NCBI RefSeq assembly: GCF_000227135.1
Contig: NC_018249.1
Location: 62,001-126,000 of the forward strand
Length of the DNA stretch: 64,000 nucleotides
Direction of reading: 5' to 3'
Source of the DNA: Leishmania donovani
Lineage: Eukaryota; Euglenozoa; Kinetoplastea; Trypanosomatida; Trypanosomatidae
Below the pieces are notes generated by a model. The model saw only the letters and a program-made list of their open reading frames with translations. It was not told the DNA's origin and ran no database searches. Below are positions 39,561-49,267 of this stretch, piece by piece. Within the stretch, counting starts at the first letter, position 1. Every line of letters starts with the position of its first letter. Made by a program: the position numbers and the translations under genes.

Positions 39561-42086
39561 TCATGTCAGTGGTGACTCGCTTGCCGCCTGCTTCGCGTCT
39601 CCGTCGACCTCATCCTCGTTCCACTCATCATTCCACCCAGCAGGCTTTCCATCCAGGTTCTCCGAACCAATATCGGCGAATGGGTCATTGGGCACCTTGC
39701 GCGTCAGCACACCTGATGGGGGAGGCTTCAGCGCCCAAGTCGATGGCTTCTCCGACTCCGCCAGAGGCCCTATGTAGCGAATAAGAGAGGAGGAAAAGTT
39801 GTGCTTGTCTCGCTGCGCGAGGAACCACATCGGAAGCTGCTCCGCGAGATCGGTGGCACTCCCAACAGCTTTGAGTAGCATGCGACCATCGCGCGGTAGT
39901 GCACGCGTGAGCGCGCCGTCGGTGGCCGACTGCGATGACAAGAGGGCAATAAACTTGATTACTTGCCCAATATTCGTCATCCGTGGCTGCAGCACGTGCG
40001 GCGGTGGTGAGGGATCCTCTGCACGGCCAACAATCAGCTTGTCGTAGGCAAAGAACTCGTACAGCTTGAAGAGCCGTTTATGCCTCTCGAAGAACTCGCG
40101 GCGGACGAAGCGGCGCGCCTTTTCACCTGACAAGCGGCGCCTCCGCTGCTCTCTGACTAGGGCAGAGCGCAGTGCGTCCACCGCTACCGGCTGCCCGACG
40201 GGGATGGCGTCGTGAAGGAACTGTGCCATCTCAATCTCAGACATCTCTACCTCCGGCTTCGCTGGCCCCCGAGGAGTCGATGTTGGGCCGAGCGGCCTCC
40301 CAACGTATGCGCCCTCCTCATGCCCCCTAGCCCCCAAAAGAGTCGCATCGGCCCTCGCCGGTTGTTGCAGCTCCTCGGCGGCGAGGCGAGGCGTGTAGAT
40401 GTGATCGCCCTGCCTCATAAAGAAGAGCGAGTGTGTTTCGACAAAGGAGGAAACGGCGTCTGCGCCAGTCGTCGTATCCGGCGTCGCGTCCGCCTCTTCC
40501 ACCGGTCCATAGGTGCGCAGCAGCGCTTCTTGCAAGTCTTCCGGAAGCGCTGCGTAGAGGTCGGCGGGAAGCTGAGGGCCATTGTCCGCCAAAATGCGCT
40601 GCAAGTGCACCATCACTCGCGGTACCGGCGATGTCTCCAGCGTCAACGAGGAGGGCTGCTCCGACGCCGGCAAGAAGGCCCACGGCCGCACTCGCGAGGA
40701 GTCCAGCTGCACCTCCCACAAGTGTCGTAGTCGGTCGAGGAGGAGGACGCTAACGCGGAGATCGCCCCCCTCGACGAGACCGTAGAACACCTCGATTTCG
40801 CGCACGAGGTCCGCCGGCACGCAGTTGCGCAAGTGCACCATATGAAGGCCCTTCACCAGCCCTAAATGCTTCAGGCGATCCTCTGCTGCCCCTTTCTGCA
40901 GGGCCTCGGTGAGCTTGCGGCCCAGTCGTGTGGGGTCGTGGTGACTGGCTGCGCTCTCCGGTGGCGGTGCATCTGACGTGTACGAGCGAACCCCAGCCTG
41001 CAGCAGCAGCGGCTCTGGCCGCAGAAGACGGACAAAGATGGCCATCGGTGAGGTGCCGAACGCGCGCACGTCGACGAACTGCGGTGGCAACTGCTGGAAA
41101 GCGTGCCGCACGTCCTCCAGCGATGGGGCTTCGCAACCGAACAAGGTCGCCGACATGTTTGTCATGAGCGCTGCATCCATCAAGTACGATAGTGGCACGT
41201 GGTACTGCGATGGCAGTACCGCGCTGAGCCACAGCTGAAGTCTGCTGTGCTGCGCACGTGCCAGAGCGTGGTCGGGGGACAAGCACCGCGCTGGTGGCGC
41301 CGGCGTCGTGCAGGGCTTCGCCCAACGCAGCCGCACGTACAGCGACATTGGATGATACCAGAACACCTCTTCATACTGGTGAAAGAACCTTTTCAGCTGT
41401 ATGGGGGAGACAAGTGACCAATGCCGCAGTGCCTTGCAGAGTTCTGTCACTGTCGGCGTCGCCGATGAGAAGCCAAGCGAGGTGGCCATCTGGGTGCCTG
41501 CCATGTGCTGCGCGATGGTCAGCAGCCCAATGACGCGGAGCCCGAGCGTCTTGTCCTCGTTCGAACGGAACGGCAACGCCGCGTCATTCGACATGGCCAC
41601 GTGCACACGACCGGGTAGCTGCACCTCGATGAACGCCTCAGGGTGCCACCGGATAAACTGAGCGAGCCCACCGCCTACATTGCCGAGACGCTCAAGGTGC
41701 TCATCACCTATCATACTTGCCAGCTTTGAGATGGGTATCGGTCCAGTCGACCGAAGTAACGAGCGAAGGTAAGCGATGAATCGATCGTCGACAGTCGAGC
41801 CGGCGAACGTTTGCCTGACGGAATTGAGGCGACACGACATCATGAGCGGTTCGCCACGGCAAGAGAACTGAAGGCGCGCGGCGCTGCCGCCGAGCAGTAA
41901 TGCCGGATGACGCCGCGTTTGAGCTATCGCCGGCACGCCAGGAGTGGAGCCGCGGAGGCGACCCAGGGCCTTTCCGTGCCGTCCAACTGGTGCATCGGGA
42001 GTGGCGGTATAGGTGGCGCCGTTTGATGTTGCAGCGACGCAGTGATACGCCAGCGAGCGTAGTGCCCCAGTGCGTGCAGGGAGCAT
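39561..42086 (-). CDS. Mitochondrial protein with winged-helix-like repeats, RNA-processing candidate
   Basis: This 841-residue protein has an Arg/Ala-rich, acid-poor start (MLPARTGALRSLAYHC) typical of import into the mitochondrion. Six loosely related units can be seen, at about 102-166, 181-254, 283-354, 492-566, 614-688 and 706-770. Each has helices followed by an aromatic phrase such as FIRWHPEAFIEV, FFHQYEEVFWYHP or FFERHKRLFKLYEFF, and then a beta-like V-x-V end. This resembles tandem winged-helix modules seen in kinetoplastid mitochondrial RNA factors. The editing-mediator proteins MRB8170/MRB4160 are candidates on size and location near amino acid permeases, but I could not confirm this. 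A mitoribosome assembly factor is equally possible. Confidence 0.8.
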   Translation of the reverse strand: MLPARTGALRSLAYHCVAATSNGATYTATPDAPVGRHGKALGRLRGSTPGVPAIAQTRRHPALLLGGSAARLQFSCRGEPLMMSCRLNSVRQTFAGSTVDDRFIAYLRSLLRSTGPIPISKLASMIGDEHLERLGNVGGGLAQFIRWHPEAFIEVQLPGRVHVAMSNDAALPFRSNEDKTLGLRVIGLLTIAQHMAGTQMATSLGFSSATPTVTELCKALRHWSLVSPIQLKRFFHQYEEVFWYHPMSLYVRLRWAKPCTTPAPPARCLSPDHALARAQHSRLQLWLSAVLPSQYHVPLSYLMDAALMTNMSATLFGCEAPSLEDVRHAFQQLPPQFVDVRAFGTSPMAIFVRLLRPEPLLLQAGVRSYTSDAPPPESAASHHDPTRLGRKLTEALQKGAAEDRLKHLGLVKGLHMVHLRNCVPADLVREIEVFYGLVEGGDLRVSVLLLDRLRHLWEVQLDSSRVRPWAFLPASEQPSSLTLETSPVPRVMVHLQRILADNGPQLPADLYAALPEDLQEALLRTYGPVEEADATPDTTTGADAVSSFVETHSLFFMRQGDHIYTPRLAAEELQQPARADATLLGARGHEEGAYVGRPLGPTSTPRGPAKPEVEMSEIEMAQFLHDAIPVGQPVAVDALRSALVREQRRRRLSGEKARRFVRREFFERHKRLFKLYEFFAYDKLIVGRAEDPSPPPHVLQPRMTNIGQVIKFIALLSSQSATDGALTRALPRDGRMLLKAVGSATDLAEQLPMWFLAQRDKHNFSSSLIRYIGPLAESEKPSTWALKPPPSGVLTRKVPNDPFADIGSENLDGKPAGWNDEWNEDEVDGDAKQAASESPLT

Positions 42087-43197
42087 CGGGGAGAAGTGGG
42101 CGAGGTGGGAGGTGGGGGAAGCTCGGATGGGCGCCCTCTTGTCATTTCGTATCGCGGACTCCCTTCAGTATGGCCGCGTCCGTTCAAGGAGCTAGCTGTC
42201 CTTTACCACCCCAATACACGCCCCGCCAGCTCCGCAAGCAGAACAGCGAGGGAAGCACAAGAGTGCACAAACACCAAACCGATGAAGCGCCGGCAGTTCT
42301 GGCGGAACGGAAGCAACCACAGAGGGAGAAGAGGAAGAGGTAGAGGAGGTGGAGAGAAGAGGAGAGGCTCAAGACCTCCATAGCCATGGAAAGTTTGGCC
42401 TCCTCCCCCCACAGTACCCAAAGCCAAAACGCTAGGGTCGCGATTGCCGTTGCAAGAGGCGGAGAGTGCAGGGGGTGGGGGTGGCGTTACTACTGTGGCG
42501 GCAAGGGCGGTAATGATCAGAGAGAAAGAAAAGCCACCATGTGCACTTGTGCCAATGTACAAGGGTGTGCGAGAGGGAGGCGCAGGTCGTCGCGCGCACT
42601 TGCCCCGCACATCCAGGATGGAGGCGAAAGGAAGAAACAAGCGCTGTGGATGCACGTCTACGTGCCTGTGTCTGTGAGTGTGTGGGCCAGCACCACCCCG
42701 TCGAAGAGGGAGGAGGGGTGGAGCTCGTCCCCATGGCGGAGGTCTACACTACGTCTTTCGTGGATGAGGGGAGGGCGGGGGAAAGTGTGAGATGCACACA
42801 CGCACACACACGCATATAAATCTCCAGCTCTCACACGCAGAGGCACATGACCTGCTTCCACAAAAAAAGAAAGCAAGATGCCGTCACACACCGAGAGAGA
42901 GAGAGACAGAGGTCCTGATTAGGTAACCCCACAGAGAATACTACAACACACAACACCTGCTTCACCGCCATCCTTCAATAGCTCTATCGTTTCAGGAAGA
43001 CAAGAGCACCAAACAACCCTACCACCCGCTCCTCCAAAAGAAAAGGGAAGACACGCACACGCACACACAAACATCAGCTCAGCAAGCGACGACTGGCTTT
43101 CGGGGGGAGGGGTAAGGGCGGTGATGAGTGTGTGCCGAACGCCAGTGCAACGGCCCTGCATAGGTGCAGGAGTCCAACCTGCAGGAGATGGAAGGCC
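42087..43197. other. Intergenic spacer
   Basis: It holds the leader of the 841-residue gene and the 3' UTR of the carrier gene. GA tracts and CA runs dominate. No supported gene. Confidence 0.7.
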
Positions 43198-44592
43198 TTA
43201 TCTAGCGTCTTTGCGGACGTAGTCTTGGGCGAGGTAGAAGAGGCTTTGCCCCATTGCCATCCCAAACCCGACACGAAGGGACCCCCAGCCAATGTTGAGT
43301 CGACTGTTAGCCCATGTCCAGGCCGCCTTCGGGTGGTGGTGATGCAGCTCAGCCCATGTTCGCAGCCGCGCGGCAAGGCGCGACGCCGGCGAGTTCGATG
43401 CGCGTGCGGTTCCCTGTACGCAGTCCGCCACCTCGGCGCCTGTGAATGAGCTGCCACCGTGCCTCCAACGGCGCTCTGCAGCCGAAGCCGTAGAGCTGGA
43501 AGAGGCGGATGCCGAGCACGGGTGCTCCGTCTCGCCCAGCTCCGGTACGCCATGCCGATCGGTGTAGCTCTTTCCATGTCTATACGTGTAGTAGAACTGC
43601 GTGTAGAACGACTTTAGCAGCGGGATGTAGCCGAGCGGGATGGCACCAGCTGGCGTACCGTACACGATGGAGCGGACATAGTTGAAAGGCGAGCTCAGAA
43701 TAGAGGCGAGAACTGCCGCTATCAAGTTTGAGATGAACGCGGACGCACCGCACTCTAGTGTGGGGCCCGCCAGTACTGCATCGTGTCCTACGCTCACCGT
43801 TTCATTCGCTTTCAGATCGTCGAATGCGGGCTTTTCCAGAGTCGATGCACCAACATCGGCTCTGGATCGCCTGCTGGCATTGGTAGCACGCGCGCTTGCT
43901 CCCACCAGCAGCTGTGGCGATGACAATGCCGACGACGGCGTTCTGAAAAGGGCGTACAGAGCACCTACTTTCTCATCGAAGAAGCGCTTCCAGGCAGAGG
44001 CGCGCCGCGATGTCTCGTAAACGACGCCGAAGACGCTGTCCCGCACCATTGTCGTGAAGCAGCCGCGGAAGAAAATCAGGCATCCACCCTCGCCGTACAT
44101 GTGGAGGGCCGTGCGCAGAAACGTGACGCCGCGCTCGTTCGTGTTCCACATTCGAAACTTGACGGCCTGTAGCGCGTTGAGGCTGAACCCGTTGATGGAG
44201 CCGGCTGCGAGCCCGATCAGCATCGAGTTCAGCTGCGGCGACGTGTCCCACTGACACGCGGCTGGACCAAAGCGCTCGATCGAGATCCGCATGCTGTCCT
44301 GCCAGAAAATGTAGGATGCCCCCACCAGTGTGCGATACACCACAGCGTTCATGAACCCTTGAAAGGGGCGCTCGAAATTCCGCTTATCGAGAAAGCGCTG
44401 CCGCCGAAACTTGACCCGCACGTAGAGGGCGCGGTCGATCGGGTTGAAGAGAATCGCCTGCGACGCGCCACTCAGAAGCGCCGGCCCGGCCGAGTAACAG
44501 AAATTATCCTTGTCATGCTCGTCGCGTACGGCGTCGACCTCACGGAAGCCGGCTTCTTTGACAGAGCATGTGAGCGCGGATGACGCGCCCAT
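43198..44592 (-). CDS. Divergent mitochondrial carrier family protein
   Basis: This 464-residue protein has three carrier-like repeats, longer than the usual 300 because of inserts. Repeat 1 has P51-I-D53-R-A-L, repeat 2 A140-L-Q-A-V-K145-F-R, and repeat 3 SPFNYVR. These align with the PX[DE]XX[KR] signature, but each has lost at least one key residue: Leu for the basic residue in repeat 1, Ala and Gln for Pro and Asp in repeat 2, Asn for the acidic residue in repeat 3. A Ser/Ala-rich insert lies between repeats 2 and 3, and a His-rich loop (ELHHHHPKAAW) follows repeat 3. Carriers sit in the inner membrane and are clients of small Tims such as the one at 35 kb. With the matrix salt-bridge network weakened, ordinary exchange is doubtful. 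The substrate is unknown. Confidence 0.82.
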   Translation of the reverse strand: MGASSALTCSVKEAGFREVDAVRDEHDKDNFCYSAGPALLSGASQAILFNPIDRALYVRVKFRRQRFLDKRNFERPFQGFMNAVVYRTLVGASYIFWQDSMRISIERFGPAACQWDTSPQLNSMLIGLAAGSINGFSLNALQAVKFRMWNTNERGVTFLRTALHMYGEGGCLIFFRGCFTTMVRDSVFGVVYETSRRASAWKRFFDEKVGALYALFRTPSSALSSPQLLVGASARATNASRRSRADVGASTLEKPAFDDLKANETVSVGHDAVLAGPTLECGASAFISNLIAAVLASILSSPFNYVRSIVYGTPAGAIPLGYIPLLKSFYTQFYYTYRHGKSYTDRHGVPELGETEHPCSASASSSSTASAAERRWRHGGSSFTGAEVADCVQGTARASNSPASRLAARLRTWAELHHHHPKAAWTWANSRLNIGWGSLRVGFGMAMGQSLFYLAQDYVRKDAR

Positions 44593-46011
44593 GATTACTC
44601 CTCAACGCCAACACAAAGAAAGAACGGAGGAAACACAACACGCGAAGGAAAAGAGGCAGAAGGCCACGCGAGCGTACGTCCCTCCCCTCATGAGACTCAA
44701 AGGGCACCGTCTTTTCCGCTTGTTGTTTTGCGTGCTTGCTGCTTTCCTCTTAGTGAGTGTGCGCGCTGTGACGTCACGCCCTCCGTGTGCACCGGGTCAG
44801 CCTCTCCGCATCATGCGCACAAGAGGCAAGCACGCGAAGATCCATTAGAAAACGAGCAAGAAGAGCAGGGGACCATAGCAGAGAAGTTCTGAAGGACGGC
44901 ATCCTACTCGGGGGGCGTTTGCATACGTTGGGAGTTACGCCTCACCTACACCGTCGAGCTTCGGGAACGGGGCGGGCCCAGCACCAGCACCAGCACCCAG
45001 AAGAAGGAGGGGGCGCTGACCCGAACTTTCAGATCTGCTCCGCAGTCCGCTGTTGTTGAGCCCCTTCGAGAGCTGAGCATGAAGCGCAGCTCAAGGGAGG
45101 GGGGATGCCGGAGTGAGCATATGCGGTGGCCACAGCGGTCGGTCGGCTTCTTGCCATGGCAGCGCGTACGAATAGCACCAAAACGAGAACGCCAGGCCTC
45201 CAGTGGGAGCTTACAGAGCAACTTGAAATCAAGGGGCACCGAGCCACTGTGACTGAGCATGTTGTGCAACCGCCTACCGCACACCTCAACCTCAGCTGGG
45301 GTCCAAGCATGGGCTTTGCTTACGCGCTTGTGTCTACGACTACGAGTGGCTGCAGAGCCTCTTTCCTTGTCACGTTTTTGTTTACCTTATGAGCGTCAAG
45401 TGCGTGTTTCACCTGTTCCATTTCTTCCACTTCCTCTCCGCGCGCTCTCGCCCCCCCCCCTCTCTTTTCCGCACATTCCTAGGTCCGGCAGTGTTGCTTC
45501 TACGTCCATGCTGCTGCTGCTTCGCTACGCCCACACACATGCACATCGTCACGGTAAGCACCATAAGCTGGGTGCCGACTCAAAGCCGCTTGCGAGAGCG
45601 GTTCAGGGGTACCACGCAACAGCATGAACGGAACCCTACCCCTCCCGCTTCCTTCCCTCAGATGAAAAGCCAGGGGTGGGGGAGGGGGCGCGGAGCATCA
45701 AACATGCACACCCTCCCTCTCTCCTGTGCCTGCGCGTGCTCAAGCCTTTCTCAATGCTCCTTCGCTCTCGTCCGTTTCAGCATCTGACGAAATGGCAACT
45801 CGAGGCCAGCACACACATACACACTCTTCTATCCGACGCACGAGCCGAGAGAGACATACAGACGCTCGCGCAGACGCATCGTCGCGAACGCGTGACGCAC
45901 CCACCCACCTGTGTATACAGGCCATTTTCCGCTACCAAAAAGGACAACCAAAGCCCGCGGCATCGGACATGCAAACACGACGCAGTTCCGCTTGCGCACC
46001 GCTTGTGTCAT
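44593..46011. other. Intergenic spacer
   Basis: It contains the carrier leader, a higher-complexity stretch at 44880-45390 with no acceptor-supported frame, and the 3' UTR of the API5-like gene. No supported gene. Confidence 0.6.
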
Positions 46012-47697
46012 TCAACGGCGGCCACCACGGCGCGATCGGCGATCGTTGTACTGGCCCTTGTGGTCGTTGCGGGCCCGCTTGCGGTCCGGCGCGTTCTGGC
46101 TGCTGCTGCGTTTCTTTCCTGCCTCTGCAGTGGGCTGCACACCGGGGGGCGGAGGCATGGCACCGCGAGGAGCCCCGCGGTCCCGCTTCGCGGCAGGGAT
46201 GGTGTTCGGGCCGCGCGTCCAGCTTTCCTTGATCTCCCCCAGAGGGAGGCGCTTGGCAGCGAAGGCCTCGGTGATCGTTTTGATGTTGTTCAGACTGGCC
46301 ACAGCGTTCGCGCTTGCCCCGTCCGCCTGCTTGCTCTGCGCCGCCTTCTTCACAGCGAACACGACTTGCTTGTACACGTCTGCCGCTGCCTGTGCGGCCG
46401 AGGTAGCACTCGCGTTGAAGGAGGCGTCATTCAGCTGCTGCAGCGCCTCGGCAGACCGCTTGCGCGCCAGCGCGACCGCGGCGAACAGGAGGGCCTCCAC
46501 CGTGATGAGGTTTGCCGTGGTGAGGGTGCCACGCATGTCAGACATCAGAGAAACCACTTGGCGGTAGACGTAGGGGTACAGCTTCTCGGCGGCCTCCGCT
46601 GTGGCGATGCGACTGGCTAGCAGCACCACCTTCGCCGTGTTGACACTTCCGTCACTCGATGCGTCGATATCGCGAGACGTGATGCCGGCAGCCTCCAGCG
46701 CGGGGTACAGGTCGAACTCGACAGAGTTGCTGACGAAGCGACCGATGATAGCAACGGCCTCAACGTGGCGGTCGTCGTTCAGCCTGTGAGCCTTCACGTA
46801 CCACTCGAGAAGGGGAAGGTTGCCTTTGTCTTGGTTGATGGGCAGGTGCGCCGTCACGCGTGCCAACTGAGCAAACTCGCGAACGTCGACGGTGCTTAGC
46901 ACACGCTGCAGCAGCGGCTCGGCATAGAGCTGAGTCTCCTCTGTCCAGTGCTTGCGCTGGCTGGGAGCCATGATGAGACGCGTCAGGCGCGCCAGCGCCA
47001 TGTGCCGCTCCTTCTGCACCTGCTCCTCGTCGTCCTCCTCCCGATCGAGGCTCAGCCAGTGCAGCAGCTTCGCCAGCACCGAGCGAAAGGCGCTGCTTGT
47101 CAGCGAGTCCAGCGACTTTGATGCAGCCTGCCGAACGCTTTCCGGGAACGCGTCGCGGTCAACCATTACCTGCATGAGCACATCCGCCCCCTCACGAGCC
47201 AGATACTCCCAGTTCTTGTCAACCACCGAGACAGGGCCCAGGCCGGCAAACGCCTGAACCGCAGCCGTGAGCAGCTGCGGCGTGTTGTCGGCCCCGCCAA
47301 CGATCTTCACGAGGGATGTCACCACCTTGCGTAGGGCGTTGTTGTCACGCACAGCGGCCACGTGCTGTCCCACAAACTCGAGAAAGCGCACCCTCAGCAG
47401 GATCGGCGTCTCAACAGACTCCGCTGCCTGCACGAGCTCCAGTACCTGTGGAAGATAGTGGTTCACCAGGGCGCCATTCACGGAGAGAATCGACTGCAGT
47501 TGGCTGTAAACCTCCGTTGTAGACCCCACCACTGGCACAGGAGCGGCTGGCTCCGCGGCACGTGCCGTGGCAGTCTCCTCTGCTGCCGCTAACGATGCCT
47601 CCACGACCGGCGCCGTCGAGTTCTCCTCGCAGCCTTCATGCACCGCTTCCTCCGCAGCGGGCGACGTCTTCGACGCTGCCTTCCTCTTGGGGGCCAT
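46012..47697 (-). CDS. API5: API5/AAC-11-like nuclear HEAT-repeat protein
   Basis: This 561-residue protein has a disordered Ala/Glu-rich N-terminus (1-60) and then alpha-helical HEAT/ARM-like repeats. Conserved API5 landmarks can be aligned by eye: the E-R-x-x-A-L-x-x-L region (KERHMALARLTRLIM), the EEF-type helix seen here as VDVREFAQLARVTAHLP, the VECLL helix seen here as TVEALLFAAVALARK, and the ESW segment near the end of the fold (LGEIKESWTRG). The tail is basic, with KKRSSSQNAPDRKRARND as a likely nuclear localisation signal, and ends in Arg/Gly. API5 in animals suppresses E2F1-linked apoptosis and associates with nuclear RNA export and processing factors; the second role is more likely in a protist. 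Confidence in the family is moderate. Confidence 0.75.
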   Translation of the reverse strand: MAPKRKAASKTSPAAEEAVHEGCEENSTAPVVEASLAAAEETATARAAEPAAPVPVVGSTTEVYSQLQSILSVNGALVNHYLPQVLELVQAAESVETPILLRVRFLEFVGQHVAAVRDNNALRKVVTSLVKIVGGADNTPQLLTAAVQAFAGLGPVSVVDKNWEYLAREGADVLMQVMVDRDAFPESVRQAASKSLDSLTSSAFRSVLAKLLHWLSLDREEDDEEQVQKERHMALARLTRLIMAPSQRKHWTEETQLYAEPLLQRVLSTVDVREFAQLARVTAHLPINQDKGNLPLLEWYVKAHRLNDDRHVEAVAIIGRFVSNSVEFDLYPALEAAGITSRDIDASSDGSVNTAKVVLLASRIATAEAAEKLYPYVYRQVVSLMSDMRGTLTTANLITVEALLFAAVALARKRSAEALQQLNDASFNASATSAAQAAADVYKQVVFAVKKAAQSKQADGASANAVASLNNIKTITEAFAAKRLPLGEIKESWTRGPNTIPAAKRDRGAPRGAMPPPPGVQPTAEAGKKRSSSQNAPDRKRARNDHKGQYNDRRSRRGGRR

Positions 47698-49267
47698 TTC
47701 GGCAGCACCGCACAGACACTCAGGTGACCTGTTCGCCTAGACTCTAGTACAGAGAGGAGCACGTGCGCGTCTCCCTGAAAGCACCAAATAACAGAAGCGC
47801 TGGTTCCTGCCTGCGTGTATGTGACCAGCGGGCGAGTCTATCGTTGAGGAGGGGCGGCGGCGGCGGCGGCGGGGGGAGGGAGAGGGGGGAATGGTTGACC
47901 GATAACGCCGCGGGCGTGTGACAAGGCAGAGAGCAAGCCTAAAGCCAACACAAGGGGCGCGTGGGAGAAAGTGGGGAAATTCGATGCACGCGCGTAACAA
48001 CCGTAATGCGCGCCTCGAAGCCAATGTGACCAAACCGGCAACGAAAACCCACGTGCGCGTTCGCAGCGTGTTTGTTTGCGTGGCTGACGGGCTGTGGGGT
48101 GTGGGCAGGCGACGAGGGCTTCACGTTCCGCTCAGTTTTCGCTAAGTGTGTGTGTGTGTGCGCGCGTCACTGGAGAGAAAGGCAATAGAGACATACATAT
48201 ACAGATGTGTGCAGGTGCTCACACGTACACGCCACCCACGCCCCAGCGGGAGACAAGACCAAGTTTGTTGAGGGCACGAGAAAAAGAGAGGGCAGAGCCG
48301 TAAGGATAGGAAAAATGAGGTGACGTGTGAAAGCCGACGAGGCGCAGTCGCGCGGGTGGAGACAGTGAAGGAGCCACCGCCCACGCTTCCTTCGCAGCCG
48401 CAGTGTATGGCTGCAATCGCCGACGCAAAGGCTCCGCGGCACGCTGAGTCATGAAGCGCGGCACACGAAACGCGGACAGTGCAACGCCGCACAAGCTGTG
48501 AGACACGTCCCACACAAACACGCGACAAGGCGTGGAGAGGAAAATCGCGCGGGTACCGCAAATCGGCGGATTTCGTTTGTGCCGTGGAGGGCGTGTCACC
48601 CTGTTACAGACAGCACGGGGTGGACACAGAGGGGCGCACCGCAACGCCGCTGGGAGGAGAAGACGGCCACGAATAACAACAGAAAATGCGCGAGAGACTC
48701 CTGAAATGGTCGCTGTCGTTTGTTGTGAGGAGGAGGTGGTGGGCGGGGCAGCCCATACGCAACGCAAGAGAAAGAGAGCCCCCCTCCTCATTCGCCGCGG
48801 CGCCCTCACGAATCCGGAATGCAGCGAGCGATATGCGTGCTTGAAAGCACAACTTTGGCCCCACGGGGCCCATGGTTTCCTCTGTCTCTGCTACTCCTTC
48901 CCCCCCCCCTGATAAAGTCGGCCTTGCAGTATGGCACCGTTAGAGTCGATGAAAAGGGAAGGAGGAAGAGGAAGGCGATGGAGCGAGGCGAAGCGGGTGT
49001 GTGACGGGTTGGAGGCTGGTAGGATAGCTGCTGAGGACGGCCACAGCAGCCTGGCTGCACTTTCCGTTTCGATCTACGCAGGAGCTCACACATGCGGTCT
49101 ACACGTGTCGCGCACTCCAAGTAGGTGAGGGCGGAATAGCGGAGGGGGGGGACTTCGTCTTGCGGCTTATGAGCGCGTGAGGTTGCATCGAGAGGAAAGG
49201 AAAGCAACGCGTTGCGAGCACCATGCCTCCTGTTTCGCTTTCGCGTTTCCCTTGTAACACCCCCGGG
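47698..49267. other. Intergenic spacer
   Basis: It includes the API5 leader, GGC/CGG repeats at about 47860-47880 and the 3' UTR of the CPT2-like gene. No frame has coding character. Confidence 0.7.

Noticed and set aside
44946..45392. Open frames on both strands in a higher-complexity island between the carrier and API5-like genes, also considered as a second SIDER
   Set aside because: No acceptor tract precedes either frame, codon use is mixed, and I could not match it to the 18475-19047 element beyond short words.
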